DNA of 64,000 nucleotides from Maribellus luteus (GTDB taxonomy: Bacteria; Bacteroidota; Bacteroidia; Bacteroidales; Prolixibacteraceae): the NCBI RefSeq assembly GCF_003576475.1, contig NZ_QWGR01000001.1, positions 496,001-560,000 of the forward strand, written 5' to 3'. Of this stretch, positions 1 to 9,756 are shown in pieces. The position numbers and the translations under genes are program-made. Under the pieces are notes generated by a model that made no database searches, was not told the DNA's origin, and was given only the letters and a program-made list of their open reading frames with translations. Numbering within the stretch: the stretch's first letter is position 1; the number at the start of each line of letters is the position of its first letter.

Positions 1-1527
1 CGTCCTTTACGGCTTTGAACCAGCAACTCCTCAAAGGCCTTTACATGGTCTTTGTCCATGTCGGTGTAAGCTGTGCTTTGCGAGTGTGCCGGGAATGAAA
101 GTAAAATTCCGGCGGCCAGCATTACCATCAGTTTTTTACGTTCGGCAGCTAGTTTGGCCGAAGCCTTGAGCAGACGTTTAAAACGGCTGTTTCGGTTAAA
201 CAGGGTCAGCACCATTCCAAGGGCCATGATCAGGTATCCGAAATAAGTGACCGATGTACCTGCTTTGTCGCTGTTTACTGATAAAATGGTTCCTTTCTCG
301 TCGGTGTCATACGACGACTGAAAGAAACGGTATCCTTTGTGTTTCAGAATATTGTTCATGAAAATACGGTAGGGCATTTCGTAGCTTCCGTCTTTTAGCA
401 CCACCTCGCTGGCATACGACGATGGGCTGTTGGAGCCGGGATAGCGTTCGAGCTGAAAATCTTCAAGATAAATAGCGAAGGGGAGTTGAATGATTTTGGC
501 TCCGTAAGAGATGGAAATTTCCGTTCCGTTGATATGGGTGGTGTAAAAATCTCCAACGGTTCCGTTTTGCCCGTAAACAACGAGTTCTTTGCTTTCGTCT
601 CCCGATGAAAGAATGGTTTTTATGGCATCGGTGGTTGGTGCGCCACGTTGTGCCTGCTGGTACACCAGTTGTGTTTTTCCTTTCTGAAGGAACTGTTTTA
701 CGGCAAAATTCAGCCCGTTTAACGTATAAACTTTTTGGTTATTTACGGCAACTGCTGAGTCGGCTGGAATAAGTTCCGACTGGCTTTCGTTCATTTGCGA
801 AGCCTGGATGGTATCGGATGAAACCAGTACGATGCTTCCATCGACGAGTTTTAGCTGTACGTTCACCTTTTTGGCTGCTTCAAAACCAACCGAGATCGGA
901 CCAAAATGCTTTAAATCGCCCTGGCGAAGGTTAAAGTCGGCGCGTACTCCGTTGTAAACAGCGATCAGAGATACAATGGGTTCTCCGCTTGGATCAACCA
1001 CCAGGTTTTCGGCTGCCGAGGGCATAAATACCTCATTTTTAATGTGAATGCTTTGTCCGCCAACTTCGATGGTTTCCGAAAAGGAATTGGCGGTATAGGG
1101 TGAGAATTTTACTTCTTTTTCTGTTTCAACTGTTTCGTTGCCACTCTTTGCTTTTATGGTCACGTAATTGGCTTCGGATACGATAAAATCGGTTGATTCA
1201 CCTTCCCGAATGTGCATTGATCCTTCGTATCCGTAGTAGCGGGTGATGGCGGCACCTATCAGAATTACAATAAATGAAAGATGAAAAAGTAGCACTGTCC
1301 ATTTCTTCCGGGTAAATAACTCGTATTTGAAAATACTCCCGATGAGGTTAATGGTAAGTACGATCATAAGTATCTCGAACCACTTGGAATTGTAGATCAA
1401 TATTTTGGCGGTTATGGTTCCATAGTCGTTTTCAATAAAGGTGGCATAGCCAATGGCAACGGCAAAAACGACCAGAAGAATTCCGGTGAAAAACATTGAA
1501 AAGATAAATGAAAGAAACTTTTTCATG
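1..1527 (-). CDS. Cytochrome c biogenesis protein, ResB/CcsBA type (3'-partial)
   Basis: The reading frame is open from an ATG at the right end to the window edge (509 codons), so the C-terminus is missing. Near the N-terminus are three hydrophobic segments; the third contains FHLSFIVILIGAAITRYYG, typical of ResB. A long periplasmic region follows, then a fourth membrane segment (YFGYLIMALGMVLTLF). In Bacteroidota this protein is usually a ResB-CcsA fusion of about 1000 residues that moves haem across the membrane and attaches it to CxxCH motifs (cytochrome c maturation system II). The CcsA half would lie outside the window. Its place downstream of six multihaem cytochrome genes on the same strand fits a dedicated maturation factor. 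The family is known; the dedicated role is inferred. Confidence 0.88.
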
Positions 1528-1622
1528 GTAATATGTTGGATTTATTAGATGCGCTTAATATAATCAAAAGCATTTTATTCGAACCATTTCATTGTTTGTT
1601 TTGGAGGAAAGAGGACACTAAA

Positions 1623-1656
1623 AAAATTCCTTTGTTCCGGAAAACAAAGGAATTTT
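1623..1656 (-). terminator. Intrinsic terminator after the tetrahaem cytochrome gene
   Basis: A perfect 14-bp inverted repeat (AAAATTCCTTTGTT and its complement) with a 6-base loop lies 24 bases past the stop of the tetrahaem gene. The A/T-rich arms supply a U-run in either direction. It separates that gene from the ResB gene. Confidence 0.75.
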
Positions 1657-1679
1657 CAAGAATAAAGTAAAAACAAACC

Positions 1680-2183
1680 TTATTTGGTTGTTGGATCGTC
1701 GTGAGCGATAGCTTTTGCAAACTCAGCGTAATTCCAAGGTTTTTTAGCCGCCACGTGACCTTCCGGTTTTTCACCAAGGTGACAAGCCTTGCAAGTTGCT
1801 TCGTCAGGCTCGGTCATTCCTTTGGAAAGAGCCATCTCTTTGTTTTTCATTATGGCAGCCGTTTTATACATGCTACCCGGGCCGTGACACGATTCACAGG
1901 AAACGCCTTCTTCCACTTTAATACCGGCCAGTAAACCTTTGTCTACGCTTCCTGCGGTTGAGTGGCATTTCAAGCATTTGGGATCCGTTGCCTCGTCTCC
2001 TTTCAACGATTTCATGGCATTGGCGTGTGGCCCTGCCTGCCATTTATTGAACTGTTCTCCTTTCTCAGGTTTGTTATGACACATTTTGCACTTTGCAGCG
2101 CCAATGTATTTATAATTCTGAGCAAATGATACAGAACTGATAAAGAGAGCCAGCCCCATTAATAACATTAATTTTTTTACCAT
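1680..2183 (-). CDS. Periplasmic tetrahaem cytochrome c
   Basis: This 167-residue protein has a signal peptide (LMLLMGLALFISSVSFAQ, cleavage after about residue 21) and four CxxCH sites: CKMCH, CLKCH, CESCH and CKACH. The motif CESCHGPG and the spacing resemble the cytochrome c554 family of small periplasmic electron carriers. There is no membrane anchor beyond the signal peptide. It is the last cytochrome gene of the island, downstream of the NapC-like quinol dehydrogenase, so it could shuttle electrons from that enzyme through the periplasm. The haem sites are seen directly; the shuttle role is inferred. Confidence 0.88.
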   Translation of the reverse strand: MVKKLMLLMGLALFISSVSFAQNYKYIGAAKCKMCHNKPEKGEQFNKWQAGPHANAMKSLKGDEATDPKCLKCHSTAGSVDKGLLAGIKVEEGVSCESCHGPGSMYKTAAIMKNKEMALSKGMTEPDEATCKACHLGEKPEGHVAAKKPWNYAEFAKAIAHDDPTTK

Positions 2184-2273
2184 AACATTACTATTTAAAT
2201 GATTAATACACTATTTCAAATCACATGCCATCCAAATATATGAATGGCTGTTTTGTGTTATTTATATTCGTTA

Positions 2274-3776
2274 CTAATACAATGCCGAGTGACACGATGA
2301 ACAAAGTTCTTCCTGCCAAACGTCACCAATATCTACCGGGTGCTCAAACTCCAACGGAGTAAGTGAGTTTGCATACCTTAATGTGTCGGACGTACCCTGT
2401 GCTACGATGTTGTGACACAGGTTACAGTCTTTCGAAATTACCGTTCCCGTTTCTGTAGCGTGACGATTGTTGTGACACCGGTAACAACCATCCGACTCCA
2501 TATGCCCAATATTGTTGGGATACTCTTTCCAACTGGCTTTCATAAACGGAAATATATTGCTGGCGTATTCGTTCTGAATTTCCAGGATCGCCTGTGCAAT
2601 TTCTTCTTTTTTTGATTCTGCAATATCGGGATAGCCTGATTCGAACCATTCATTAATCTGCGTTTGTATGGCATAAAACGCGCTGTCTTTGGTCGGATAG
2701 TCCTGGTACAGGGCTTGCATGGCGGCCATTTTTATTGCCGGAAGTTCCGTCGATATTTTCCCTTCGCTCATCGACTTATCAATGAAATTCTGGGGGGCGT
2801 TGTAGTTGTGCGACGGCCGGTTGTGGCAGTCCAGGCAATCCATCGTGCGTGTTTCCAGCGAATCGAGCTGGGCTTCGGTCATGTAATTATCACCGTCGGT
2901 ATAAATCTTAACTTCTCCCGTTTTTGTGTTGGTATATCGCACCCACGGAATGATTTGTCTTTTTTCATCCACCGCTTTGTATTCAATTTTTACATCCGGG
3001 CTAATGTGCTGATGAATTCCTTTTTCAATTCCTGCCGCAGTAGTTCGTGTACTCGTTTTTACCTGCAGGTGAATAATTTGTTCCGTGTTTTCTTCATCAG
3101 TAAGAAACGAGTGTTTCATTCTTAGTTTCCGGTCGTAAAATTTGTCGGGCCAGTGGCATTGTTCGCAGGTTTCCTGCGCGGGCCGTAAATTGGCGATTGG
3201 CGTAGGAATCGGTTGCGGATATTTCTTGGCCATTACCGAGTAAACCTGGTACAAACCCGAAAGTTTACTTTTCACATACCAACTGGCGCCCGATCCGACG
3301 TGGCACTCAACACAGGCCACTCTTTCGTGCGACGAGCCATGGTAAGTGGTGTATTCAGGCTCCATTACCTGGTGGCAAAGTTTTCCGCAAAACTCCACCG
3401 ATTCGGTGTAATGAAAAGCTTCGTAACTTCCAATCGATGATATGATTAGTAAAAACACGGTTCCAACAATAAAAATGATGGATGCATTACGGGTGGCAAT
3501 GTTGTTGAAATCGATAACGGGCCAGTTGAACTGTTTCCCTTCTTTTTCAGCCTTTCTTGCTCTTTTTTTGTAGATGCGCATCCCGATTGGGATCATAATA
3601 AGCCCGGTGATCATAAATCCCGGGAGGACAATGTATATAAACAACCCAATGTAGGAACCTCCGAATCCAAACACGGAGTTCAAAATCATTAAAGAGAGGA
3701 TGGATGCCAGGTTAAAAACAGCCAGCATTGCCCCTGCGATTGAAATCCAGTTCTTGATGGATGATGGTAATTTCAT
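2274..3776 (-). CDS. Heptahaem NapC/NirT-type cytochrome (ImcH-like quinol dehydrogenase)
   Basis: About 500 residues. The start is set at the second in-frame ATG (protein begins MKLPSSIKNW) because the 11 residues upstream look unlike a protein N-terminus. Two membrane helices come first, as in NapC/NirT proteins with an extended membrane region. The first haem site has three residues between the cysteines (CGKLCH, followed by QVM); six ordinary sites follow: CVECH, CEQCH, CLDCH, CYRCH, CNLCH and CSSCH. Seven haems, N-terminal helices and a length near 500 match ImcH-type cytochromes of Geobacter better than the tetrahaem NrfH/NapC. Expected role: oxidise menaquinol and pass electrons to periplasmic cytochromes. 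No NrfA or NapA partner is nearby. Confidence 0.85.
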   Translation of the reverse strand: MKLPSSIKNWISIAGAMLAVFNLASILSLMILNSVFGFGGSYIGLFIYIVLPGFMITGLIMIPIGMRIYKKRARKAEKEGKQFNWPVIDFNNIATRNASIIFIVGTVFLLIISSIGSYEAFHYTESVEFCGKLCHQVMEPEYTTYHGSSHERVACVECHVGSGASWYVKSKLSGLYQVYSVMAKKYPQPIPTPIANLRPAQETCEQCHWPDKFYDRKLRMKHSFLTDEENTEQIIHLQVKTSTRTTAAGIEKGIHQHISPDVKIEYKAVDEKRQIIPWVRYTNTKTGEVKIYTDGDNYMTEAQLDSLETRTMDCLDCHNRPSHNYNAPQNFIDKSMSEGKISTELPAIKMAAMQALYQDYPTKDSAFYAIQTQINEWFESGYPDIAESKKEEIAQAILEIQNEYASNIFPFMKASWKEYPNNIGHMESDGCYRCHNNRHATETGTVISKDCNLCHNIVAQGTSDTLRYANSLTPLEFEHPVDIGDVWQEELCSSCHSALY

Positions 3777-4133
3777 ATGATTAAAATTGTTTGTTTTCAA
3801 TAGTATCATATGCCCGCCAGTATGAATTCCTTCGGGCCGGGAACTCGCATTTAATCAAAAAAACGGGTTCAATGATTTGAGATGCTCGTTTCATAATTCC
3901 TTCGTTTTAATTAGCTTAGCTCTGCAAGTCTTCGACGCAATTTGGCAAAATTCGACTAAACTTTCAATACTCTTTTATAATTTAAAAGATTTCTATATAC
4001 CAAAAAGCATAGTGAAATTATGTTATCAAACTGTACTTGCATTGCATCTCTTTTTCTACTGTATTTATTGATCTATTATTGTTTTTACTTTGTTTACATT
4101 CTCTTTAATATCACATTTTTCAAGTTACGGTTT
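3777..4133. other. Intergenic region, likely promoter of the heptahaem NapC-like gene
   Basis: About 350 A/T-rich bases between the 19-haem gene and the NapC-like gene, both on the minus strand. I see no RNA gene, no convincing open frame and no FNR-type box. It probably carries the promoter and leader of the NapC-like gene. Confidence 0.4.
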
Positions 4134-6983
4134 TTAGTGGAAAATCAGGGAGTATATGATCAACCCGATTAAAACAACACCGGTAAAAAGCGCAACAAAG
4201 CCAAATATCTTAATCCACAGCATCTTTTGCGGCGAAAATTCTTTCTCAACCAGCACATCTTTTAGCTTGCCCGATTTCTCTAATTGTTCGTATTCATGCG
4301 GTCTGTCGGCCTTGTATTCTTCAACTGGAACATAGCCGGTAAAGATGACGGTGTCCATTGGAAACGACTCTGGACGAAGATGAGTATTAAAGAAATGGAT
4401 GGTGAAAATGAAGCCAACAGCCAGCAGGGCTTCATCGCTGTGAATGATTTGCGCCACATTGATCAGCCAGCCGGGAAGTATTTTTGTGAAAACTTCGGGG
4501 AACCAAAGCATTAGCCCGGTTGAGCCGATCACCATCACTCCCCAGAAAACCGCGAAATAGTCAAATTTTTCCCAGTAAGTCCAGCGGCCATAATTGGGAC
4601 GGGGACCTACACCGGTAAACCATTTAATGGAGGCCCAGAAATCTTTAATGTCTTTTCGGTTGAACATGAGTGAGTTGCTGCTGAAAATAAACTTGCTGAC
4701 TTTGATTCCTTTTTGGAACTTGATTTTGAGCAGCGACACAACATGGAAAACAAAATACCCGAAAGTAATGATGGCGGCAAAACGATGTAGTAATCCGGCT
4801 ACATGTGCACCGCCAATCAGCCCGGATAAGGATTTGGCCCAGGGCATGTAAGCAAACTTTAGAATCATTCCGGTGAGTGCGAGAAGTATAAAACTACAGA
4901 TCACAAAAATATGGGTGATCCGGTTCTTTTTTGAAAAGCGACGGATGTACCACTGTTTGCCCAACGGTTTCGGGTGACTCTCGCGTTTGATAAGTGTTCC
5001 GAGCGAGCGTGGCAGCCAAAGCAAAGTATGCAACCCAAAGAAGGCAAAAACACTCAGTAGCAAGGCTGTCATGGCCCAGAAAGTGTAATAAAGCCACGGG
5101 AAATTGCTTTTGTCGTAATGAGTGGCATGAGTGAGGTAACCGGTGAACTTCATGTTGGCATCGGTATGGCATTTCTGACAGGTGCTTACAATGTTTCTCG
5201 GATTTATGGTGGATTTCGGATTGTCCATCGGGTAAATGTTGTGAGCCCCGTGGCAATCGGAACACCGCGCTGCCTGCAAGTATCCCAGCTGGTGTACCTT
5301 TCCGTGATAGGTTTCGAGGTAGGTTTCAGCCAGCTCTTTGTGGCATTGCCCGCATTGGTTGGTGATCTCCGACATGAATTTATCCTGGTGCACCTCCGAA
5401 ATATGATGCGCAGTATGACAGGTTTCGCAGGTCGGGAATTTTAACTCACCGGTATTGTTTTGATGACCGTGTTCGCTGGCAATGTATTCGTCGTAAATTC
5501 CTTTGTGACATTTTCCGCAGGTTTTGGCCAGGTTGGCCGGGTTAACAGAAGAGCGTTCATCGTTTTCCTTCAGCATGAAATGGGTGGTGTGGCAATCGGT
5601 ACAAATGGCAACCGATAAAAGGCCCTTTTCTTCCAAACTTCGGCCGTGTACGCTTGTCGAATAATCGGCAAAAGCATCTTTCTCTTTCAGGTCTGTACCG
5701 TCCAGCGCTTGCCCGTTGTTTTTATGACAGTCGCCGCAAAGTTTCGGAACTGCGGAACGGAAGACCGGAGAGGTTTCGTCGTCTTTCTTTTTTACCAAAT
5801 GTGTTCCGTGACAGTCGGTACAATAGGGAGCATTTTCGTGTTTCGAAAAATAAGCCCTGCCGTGGCCGCTTTCAAAATATATTTCTGCTTCCTCGGCGTG
5901 GCAATTGGAACAGTCGACCTTGTCGGCGGTTTCGCAGGGGCGCGCTAAGGTTGCTGTTACGTCTGAGTGGCATTTCACACAGGTGATATTGTTGTGGGCC
6001 GAAACGGTCAGGTTGTTTACATCCACATGCAGCGAAACCTGTTGCCCGTCAAGTGTTTTGTGAATATCGGGCTGTTCGTGGCATTTTAAACACGTTCTGT
6101 CGGAGATGTTTTCCACCAGGTTTTGCATTTCCACTTTGTGGGGCGGATGGCAATCGGTACAGGCCGGGATCGCACCGGGCTTTTTCTCCCACAGCTCCCG
6201 GTTAATGATTTTTGTATGTACATCCTCGATCCGTGCATGGCATTTCATACAGGTGGATGCAATGTTTTTTTGCGAAATGCTTGACCGGCTGTTGGTATGC
6301 GGAAGAATTAGGTGGTTTCCGTGGCAATCGTTACAGGTGGCAGTTACGATTAATCCGGCGTTGAACAAGCCTCTTCCATGAATACCCTGACTGTAGTTTT
6401 CGAGAATGTTGCGTTCCGAAATGTTGTAAGCCCTGGCAACCGGAGCTCCTTCGCGGTGGCACTTGCCGCAAAGCACCGGAATGTTCATTTTATAAGTAGG
6501 AGATTGAGGATCGGAGGAAGGAATGATTTGATGGGTACCGTGACACTCCGAGCAACTCGGGGCATTTTTGTCTTTTCTTGTAAAAGCCTGCCCGTGTATT
6601 CCATCCAGGAAGTTGGTCATGGCATCGTCGTGGCACTCGCCGCAGTTGACCGGCTGTAAAGTATCCGGATGCGGGAAATCTTCAACGGCTGCATCGGTGT
6701 GGCACGAAACACATTCCAGATAACTGTGTACCGATTTTTCGAGAATGTTCCCCGGAATGTATCTTGAAATTTGCCTTCCGTTGCGGGTGGTGGTCAGGGA
6801 CGGGTCGTCGTGACACATGGCACAATCTTCGTTCGACTGTGCAAATGCAAGCGACGTTATAAAGAGCGTCACCAACAGGACTGTTAAGCTTTTTTGCCGT
6901 TTCAGAAAACTACCCGGAGCTGCGACTGTGCTTTCAGAAGCCTCTTTCTCCGGCAACCGTAAACCTATACATTTCCTCCGCAT
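4134..6983 (-). CDS. 19-haem cytochrome c fused to a b-type cytochrome membrane domain (CbcL-like)
   Basis: 949 residues. A hydrophobic signal/anchor (about residues 32-49, ending AFAQ) follows a 30-residue charged extension. Between residues 54 and 606 are nineteen CxxCH sites. From about residue 628 to the end are several membrane helices with conserved histidines (e.g. LLHRFAAIITFGYFVFHVVS, IIHSDEALLAV), matching the cytochrome b561/Ni-Fe hydrogenase b-subunit fold. The architecture parallels Geobacter CbcL (multihaem c plus dihaem b), but with about twice the c-haems. Two five-haem blocks (residues about 114-249 and 358-493) are clear internal duplicates, and residues 544-606 resemble a shortened third. 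Likely a menaquinol-linked enzyme delivering electrons to a periplasmic haem wire. Confidence 0.88.
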   Translation of the reverse strand: MRRKCIGLRLPEKEASESTVAAPGSFLKRQKSLTVLLVTLFITSLAFAQSNEDCAMCHDDPSLTTTRNGRQISRYIPGNILEKSVHSYLECVSCHTDAAVEDFPHPDTLQPVNCGECHDDAMTNFLDGIHGQAFTRKDKNAPSCSECHGTHQIIPSSDPQSPTYKMNIPVLCGKCHREGAPVARAYNISERNILENYSQGIHGRGLFNAGLIVTATCNDCHGNHLILPHTNSRSSISQKNIASTCMKCHARIEDVHTKIINRELWEKKPGAIPACTDCHPPHKVEMQNLVENISDRTCLKCHEQPDIHKTLDGQQVSLHVDVNNLTVSAHNNITCVKCHSDVTATLARPCETADKVDCSNCHAEEAEIYFESGHGRAYFSKHENAPYCTDCHGTHLVKKKDDETSPVFRSAVPKLCGDCHKNNGQALDGTDLKEKDAFADYSTSVHGRSLEEKGLLSVAICTDCHTTHFMLKENDERSSVNPANLAKTCGKCHKGIYDEYIASEHGHQNNTGELKFPTCETCHTAHHISEVHQDKFMSEITNQCGQCHKELAETYLETYHGKVHQLGYLQAARCSDCHGAHNIYPMDNPKSTINPRNIVSTCQKCHTDANMKFTGYLTHATHYDKSNFPWLYYTFWAMTALLLSVFAFFGLHTLLWLPRSLGTLIKRESHPKPLGKQWYIRRFSKKNRITHIFVICSFILLALTGMILKFAYMPWAKSLSGLIGGAHVAGLLHRFAAIITFGYFVFHVVSLLKIKFQKGIKVSKFIFSSNSLMFNRKDIKDFWASIKWFTGVGPRPNYGRWTYWEKFDYFAVFWGVMVIGSTGLMLWFPEVFTKILPGWLINVAQIIHSDEALLAVGFIFTIHFFNTHLRPESFPMDTVIFTGYVPVEEYKADRPHEYEQLEKSGKLKDVLVEKEFSPQKMLWIKIFGFVALFTGVVLIGLIIYSLIFH

Positions 6984-7118
6984 TATAATTAGTTTTGGTT
7001 TAACCTACGTTTTAGTCTTCAGCGGAAAACTGTATGTATTTCGCTATGTCTTGCTAGTTTCTGTTTCTGAATTGTTTTTGTTATTGATTTCTGACTTTTC
7101 CCTTTTCTCTGATACCAA

Positions 7119-7748
7119 TTATTTTTTTGTGATATGATGCCAGCCGTTTACAATGCTTCTGAAATTATCCAGCGGCGATTTACCAATGGAAGCAACATAT
7201 AAATGAATGATCAAAAAGATGGAAATAAAAAATCCCATGGCTGAGTGTGTAACAGCAGTAATCAGTACTCCGCTGATGTCGTAAACCTGGTTGAAAATAA
7301 GTTCCGGAAACATGAGTCCGATACCCGAAACAATTACCAGCGGCACGGCAAAGTACATAACCATGATGTAAGCATATTTTTGCAGCGGATTAAATTTTCG
7401 TTTTTCTGAAAGCGGGTAGGGGGTCTGCATTCCGTGAAACATTCCCCATGCATAATAGTATGCCTGTTTCATCGGGCGTTTCAGGAAATTCCGGGGTTTA
7501 ACAATGTAGAATTTCTTGTTGCTGGTTACCAGGTTGCCCAACAGGAAAACCAGGTAGTTAAGTGAAACTATGGCACCTGCAAAGTTGTGCAGTTTCATAT
7601 TCAGTCCAAATTCAATCAGCCCTTTTTCAAACCCGGAATTCATGGTGATTCCTGTAACAATCAGTAATATTATTCCCAATGCATTAATGCCGTGCCAGAT
7701 ACGTAACCAAACCGGGTAAAAGTAGATTTTATCTTCAGTTGAATTCAT
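7119..7748 (-). CDS. Cytochrome b561-type membrane subunit
   Basis: 209 residues with four main hydrophobic segments and histidines placed as in cytochrome b/b6 subunits of hydrogenases and formate dehydrogenases: RIWHGINALG in helix 1, KLHNFAGAIV in helix 2, and THSAMGFFISIFLIIHLYVA near the end. Such proteins bind two b haems and exchange electrons with menaquinone. It begins 5 bases after the heptahaem cytochrome gene, so the pair probably forms a b/c-type quinol dehydrogenase, a split version of the architecture fused in the adjacent 19-haem protein. The family is clear; the partner is inferred from spacing. Confidence 0.85.
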   Translation of the reverse strand: MNSTEDKIYFYPVWLRIWHGINALGIILLIVTGITMNSGFEKGLIEFGLNMKLHNFAGAIVSLNYLVFLLGNLVTSNKKFYIVKPRNFLKRPMKQAYYYAWGMFHGMQTPYPLSEKRKFNPLQKYAYIMVMYFAVPLVIVSGIGLMFPELIFNQVYDISGVLITAVTHSAMGFFISIFLIIHLYVASIGKSPLDNFRSIVNGWHHITKK

Positions 7749-7753
7749 TGCGT

Positions 7754-8692
7754 TTACTTTTTATAAATGATCCTAAATATGCCGTGGATAATAATGCCTC
7801 CCAGTGCGGCAAAAAAGATAAGAAGGCTGATGGTTCTAAGTATGGGTATCTGGTGCGATCCGATTACATAGTTTTCGTTTGACAGGACACCGATAATGCT
7901 ACCGTCCTCTGCTCTTTCCTGCAGGTTTTGGTATTTATAAAGCGAAGCTTTTAATAATGAATTTTCGGAGTGGCATTCGGCACAACGTCTTACTGCTTCT
8001 TCTTTTGCGCGAATATTATGAGAAACCATTAAGTCGTCCTCAACGGCTGTGTGGCATTCGATACAGCGAACATGTTTAAAGTGCAGTTCCTGGTTAGGAA
8101 GCCAGCTGTGGACGTCGATAAGGGCAGGATTTTCCTGACCTGAAACCAAACCGTAACGCCTCATGTCGTTGTGGCACGACAGACACATTTTATTGCTGTA
8201 ATCAACAATTTCCAAAATACTGTTGCTGTTTCGGGCAGTTGCCGTGTAGGTATGCTGGCTGTGGCATTTAGCACAAGTAAAGTTATCTCCGTATGCCTGG
8301 TAATGCACACTTTTCTGGAATTCTTCCTGTATTTTATCAAACTGGTAGCTGGCAAAAGATTCATCTCCTCCATGACAATCCAAACAGGTTGCCAGGGGCT
8401 CCAGTTTCAGGTTGGCGTTATGCGGGTAGGTGGTATAATCGTATGAATGACAGTCGGTACAATCGAACTGTTTATGCACTCCTTCTCTTAGCCCTAAAGT
8501 ATCAATGATATAATAGGGATTCATTAACTTCTTGTCATCGGTTCCCATCAATTCGTTATGAAATGAATAGGTTTGCTGAGAATGACACTTCAAACAATCG
8601 TGTTCTTTTGGGGTGTCGTAATACTGTGCCTGTGTTCTCACCGAGGAACTGAGACAGAGAAAAAACAATAAAATTGACAGGGAGACTTTCAT
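7754..8692 (-). CDS. Heptahaem membrane-anchored cytochrome c
   Basis: 312 residues: signal peptide (SILLFFLCLSSSVRTQAQ), seven CxxCH sites (CLKCH, CTDCH, CLDCH, CAKCH, CLSCH, CIECH, CAECH) and a C-terminal membrane helix (TISLLIFFAALGGIIIHGIF) followed by basic residues, so the haem domain is periplasmic and tethered. A histidine inside the last helix (IIIHG) could ligate a b-haem of the neighbouring subunit. It is transcribed just ahead of the b561 subunit. I do not recognise a more specific family; a dedicated electron-transfer partner is the simplest reading. Confidence 0.85.
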   Translation of the reverse strand: MKVSLSILLFFLCLSSSVRTQAQYYDTPKEHDCLKCHSQQTYSFHNELMGTDDKKLMNPYYIIDTLGLREGVHKQFDCTDCHSYDYTTYPHNANLKLEPLATCLDCHGGDESFASYQFDKIQEEFQKSVHYQAYGDNFTCAKCHSQHTYTATARNSNSILEIVDYSNKMCLSCHNDMRRYGLVSGQENPALIDVHSWLPNQELHFKHVRCIECHTAVEDDLMVSHNIRAKEEAVRRCAECHSENSLLKASLYKYQNLQERAEDGSIIGVLSNENYVIGSHQIPILRTISLLIFFAALGGIIIHGIFRIIYKK

Positions 8693-8760
8693 GGGTCTGT
8701 ATATTTTTAATTGTTGTATGTATCTTTTTGTGCAATAGAAAACAGTTCGTTCATTTATTA

Positions 8761-8795
8761 AAAAATGGTAATACCGTTTTACCCGATATTACCAT
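8761..8795 (-). terminator. Intrinsic terminator of the DUF5777 operon
   Basis: A 9-bp stem (ATGGTAATA and its complement, 8765-8773 with 8787-8795) with a 13-base loop. Read on the minus strand it ends in a run of U. It lies just past the DUF5777 stop and ahead of the heptahaem gene. Confidence 0.75.
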
Positions 8796-8827
8796 CTTTA
8801 TTAACCAATTTCATGGTCAGTACGTTA

Positions 8828-9736
8828 TTAGAACATCCACAAACGAGTGATTGTAAAACCGATTGCAAAGCTTTTGCCTTTGATCGGGTTGTGGTTGTTC
8901 ATCATTAGTTCCATCGGTAATATTCCGTCGGCTGTTCCAACAAACATTTGGAAAGCATGGGTAAAGGTAAAGAACTCAACACCTACTGCCAGGCTAGGCT
9001 CAGCCCAATGATCCCAGGTATACTGTTCTGAAATATCTTTCACTTTCAGCGGGTGATCGTAAGTAACAATCAGTGATCCTTGTGGTGAGAATTTCAGACG
9101 AGCATTGGCGTGCAAGCCAATTATATCGTGGTCATTGTCCCAGTCTACAGTGTTATAATGTGTAAAGCTGGCACCTACCTGAAGCGAAAATGCATTGCAA
9201 ACTTTCCGTCCAACGATCAATTGCGAGTAATACGATAAGCGATCATTGAATTCAAAAGATTCAGGCATTGTGGTCACTGCTTTTGATTCGACTTTAAAAC
9301 CTAAACCATCAAACTGATCAAACGAACGTCCGTCGATACCAATTGCACCGTAAAGTGCTACCGAAACCGGAACGGTGCTTCTTTCGGTTTGTTTGAAAAT
9401 GGTCCATTTGGCATTCAGGTCGGTCATCATTTTCCGTTTGGTGATACCTGCACCAAGCTGGAAATTTTTAACGGGCACATAGTTTAACGCTACCCGAATG
9501 TTTGACGAACCGTAAATACCGAATAAATCGGATGATCCGTTTTCAACTGAACCAAATTTATGCTGGATCACAAATTCCAGGGTCTTTGCATCGGGAATTA
9601 CGGTCGTTTGTGCATCAATCAGAATCCCGCTTTCAAAAGGGTTGCTGACCGGTGCATCCGGTTCCTTTTCTTCCTGTGCAAAAAGGCTGGAAACAGTTAA
9701 TCCTGAAATAAGAAGAGTCAATATATATTTTTTCAT
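8828..9736 (-). CDS. DUF5777 family outer-membrane beta-barrel protein
   Basis: 302 residues: signal peptide (ILTLLISGLTVSSLFAQ), a short acidic linker, then alternating polar/aromatic segments typical of beta strands (e.g. LEFVIQHKFGSVE, QLGAGITKRKM), ending in an aromatic residue (TRLWMF) as outer-membrane barrels do. The start FESGILIDAQTTVIP and the phrase TLEFVIQHKFG match DUF5777. The gene is 20 bases downstream of a mono-haem lipoprotein gene and shares its terminator, so the two are probably co-transcribed. It is a candidate sheath or anchor for surface cytochromes, but at this size the barrel would have perhaps 12-14 strands, far smaller than MtrB-type porins. Confidence 0.8.
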   Translation of the reverse strand: MKKYILTLLISGLTVSSLFAQEEKEPDAPVSNPFESGILIDAQTTVIPDAKTLEFVIQHKFGSVENGSSDLFGIYGSSNIRVALNYVPVKNFQLGAGITKRKMMTDLNAKWTIFKQTERSTVPVSVALYGAIGIDGRSFDQFDGLGFKVESKAVTTMPESFEFNDRLSYYSQLIVGRKVCNAFSLQVGASFTHYNTVDWDNDHDIIGLHANARLKFSPQGSLIVTYDHPLKVKDISEQYTWDHWAEPSLAVGVEFFTFTHAFQMFVGTADGILPMELMMNNHNPIKGKSFAIGFTITRLWMF

Positions 9737-9756
9737 TATATCTCGGATTTGGTTTT

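Noticed and set aside
3886-3900. FNR-type site upstream of the NapC-like gene
   Set aside because: A TCAA...TTGA-like palindrome nearby has the half-sites in the wrong order for FNR or CRP.
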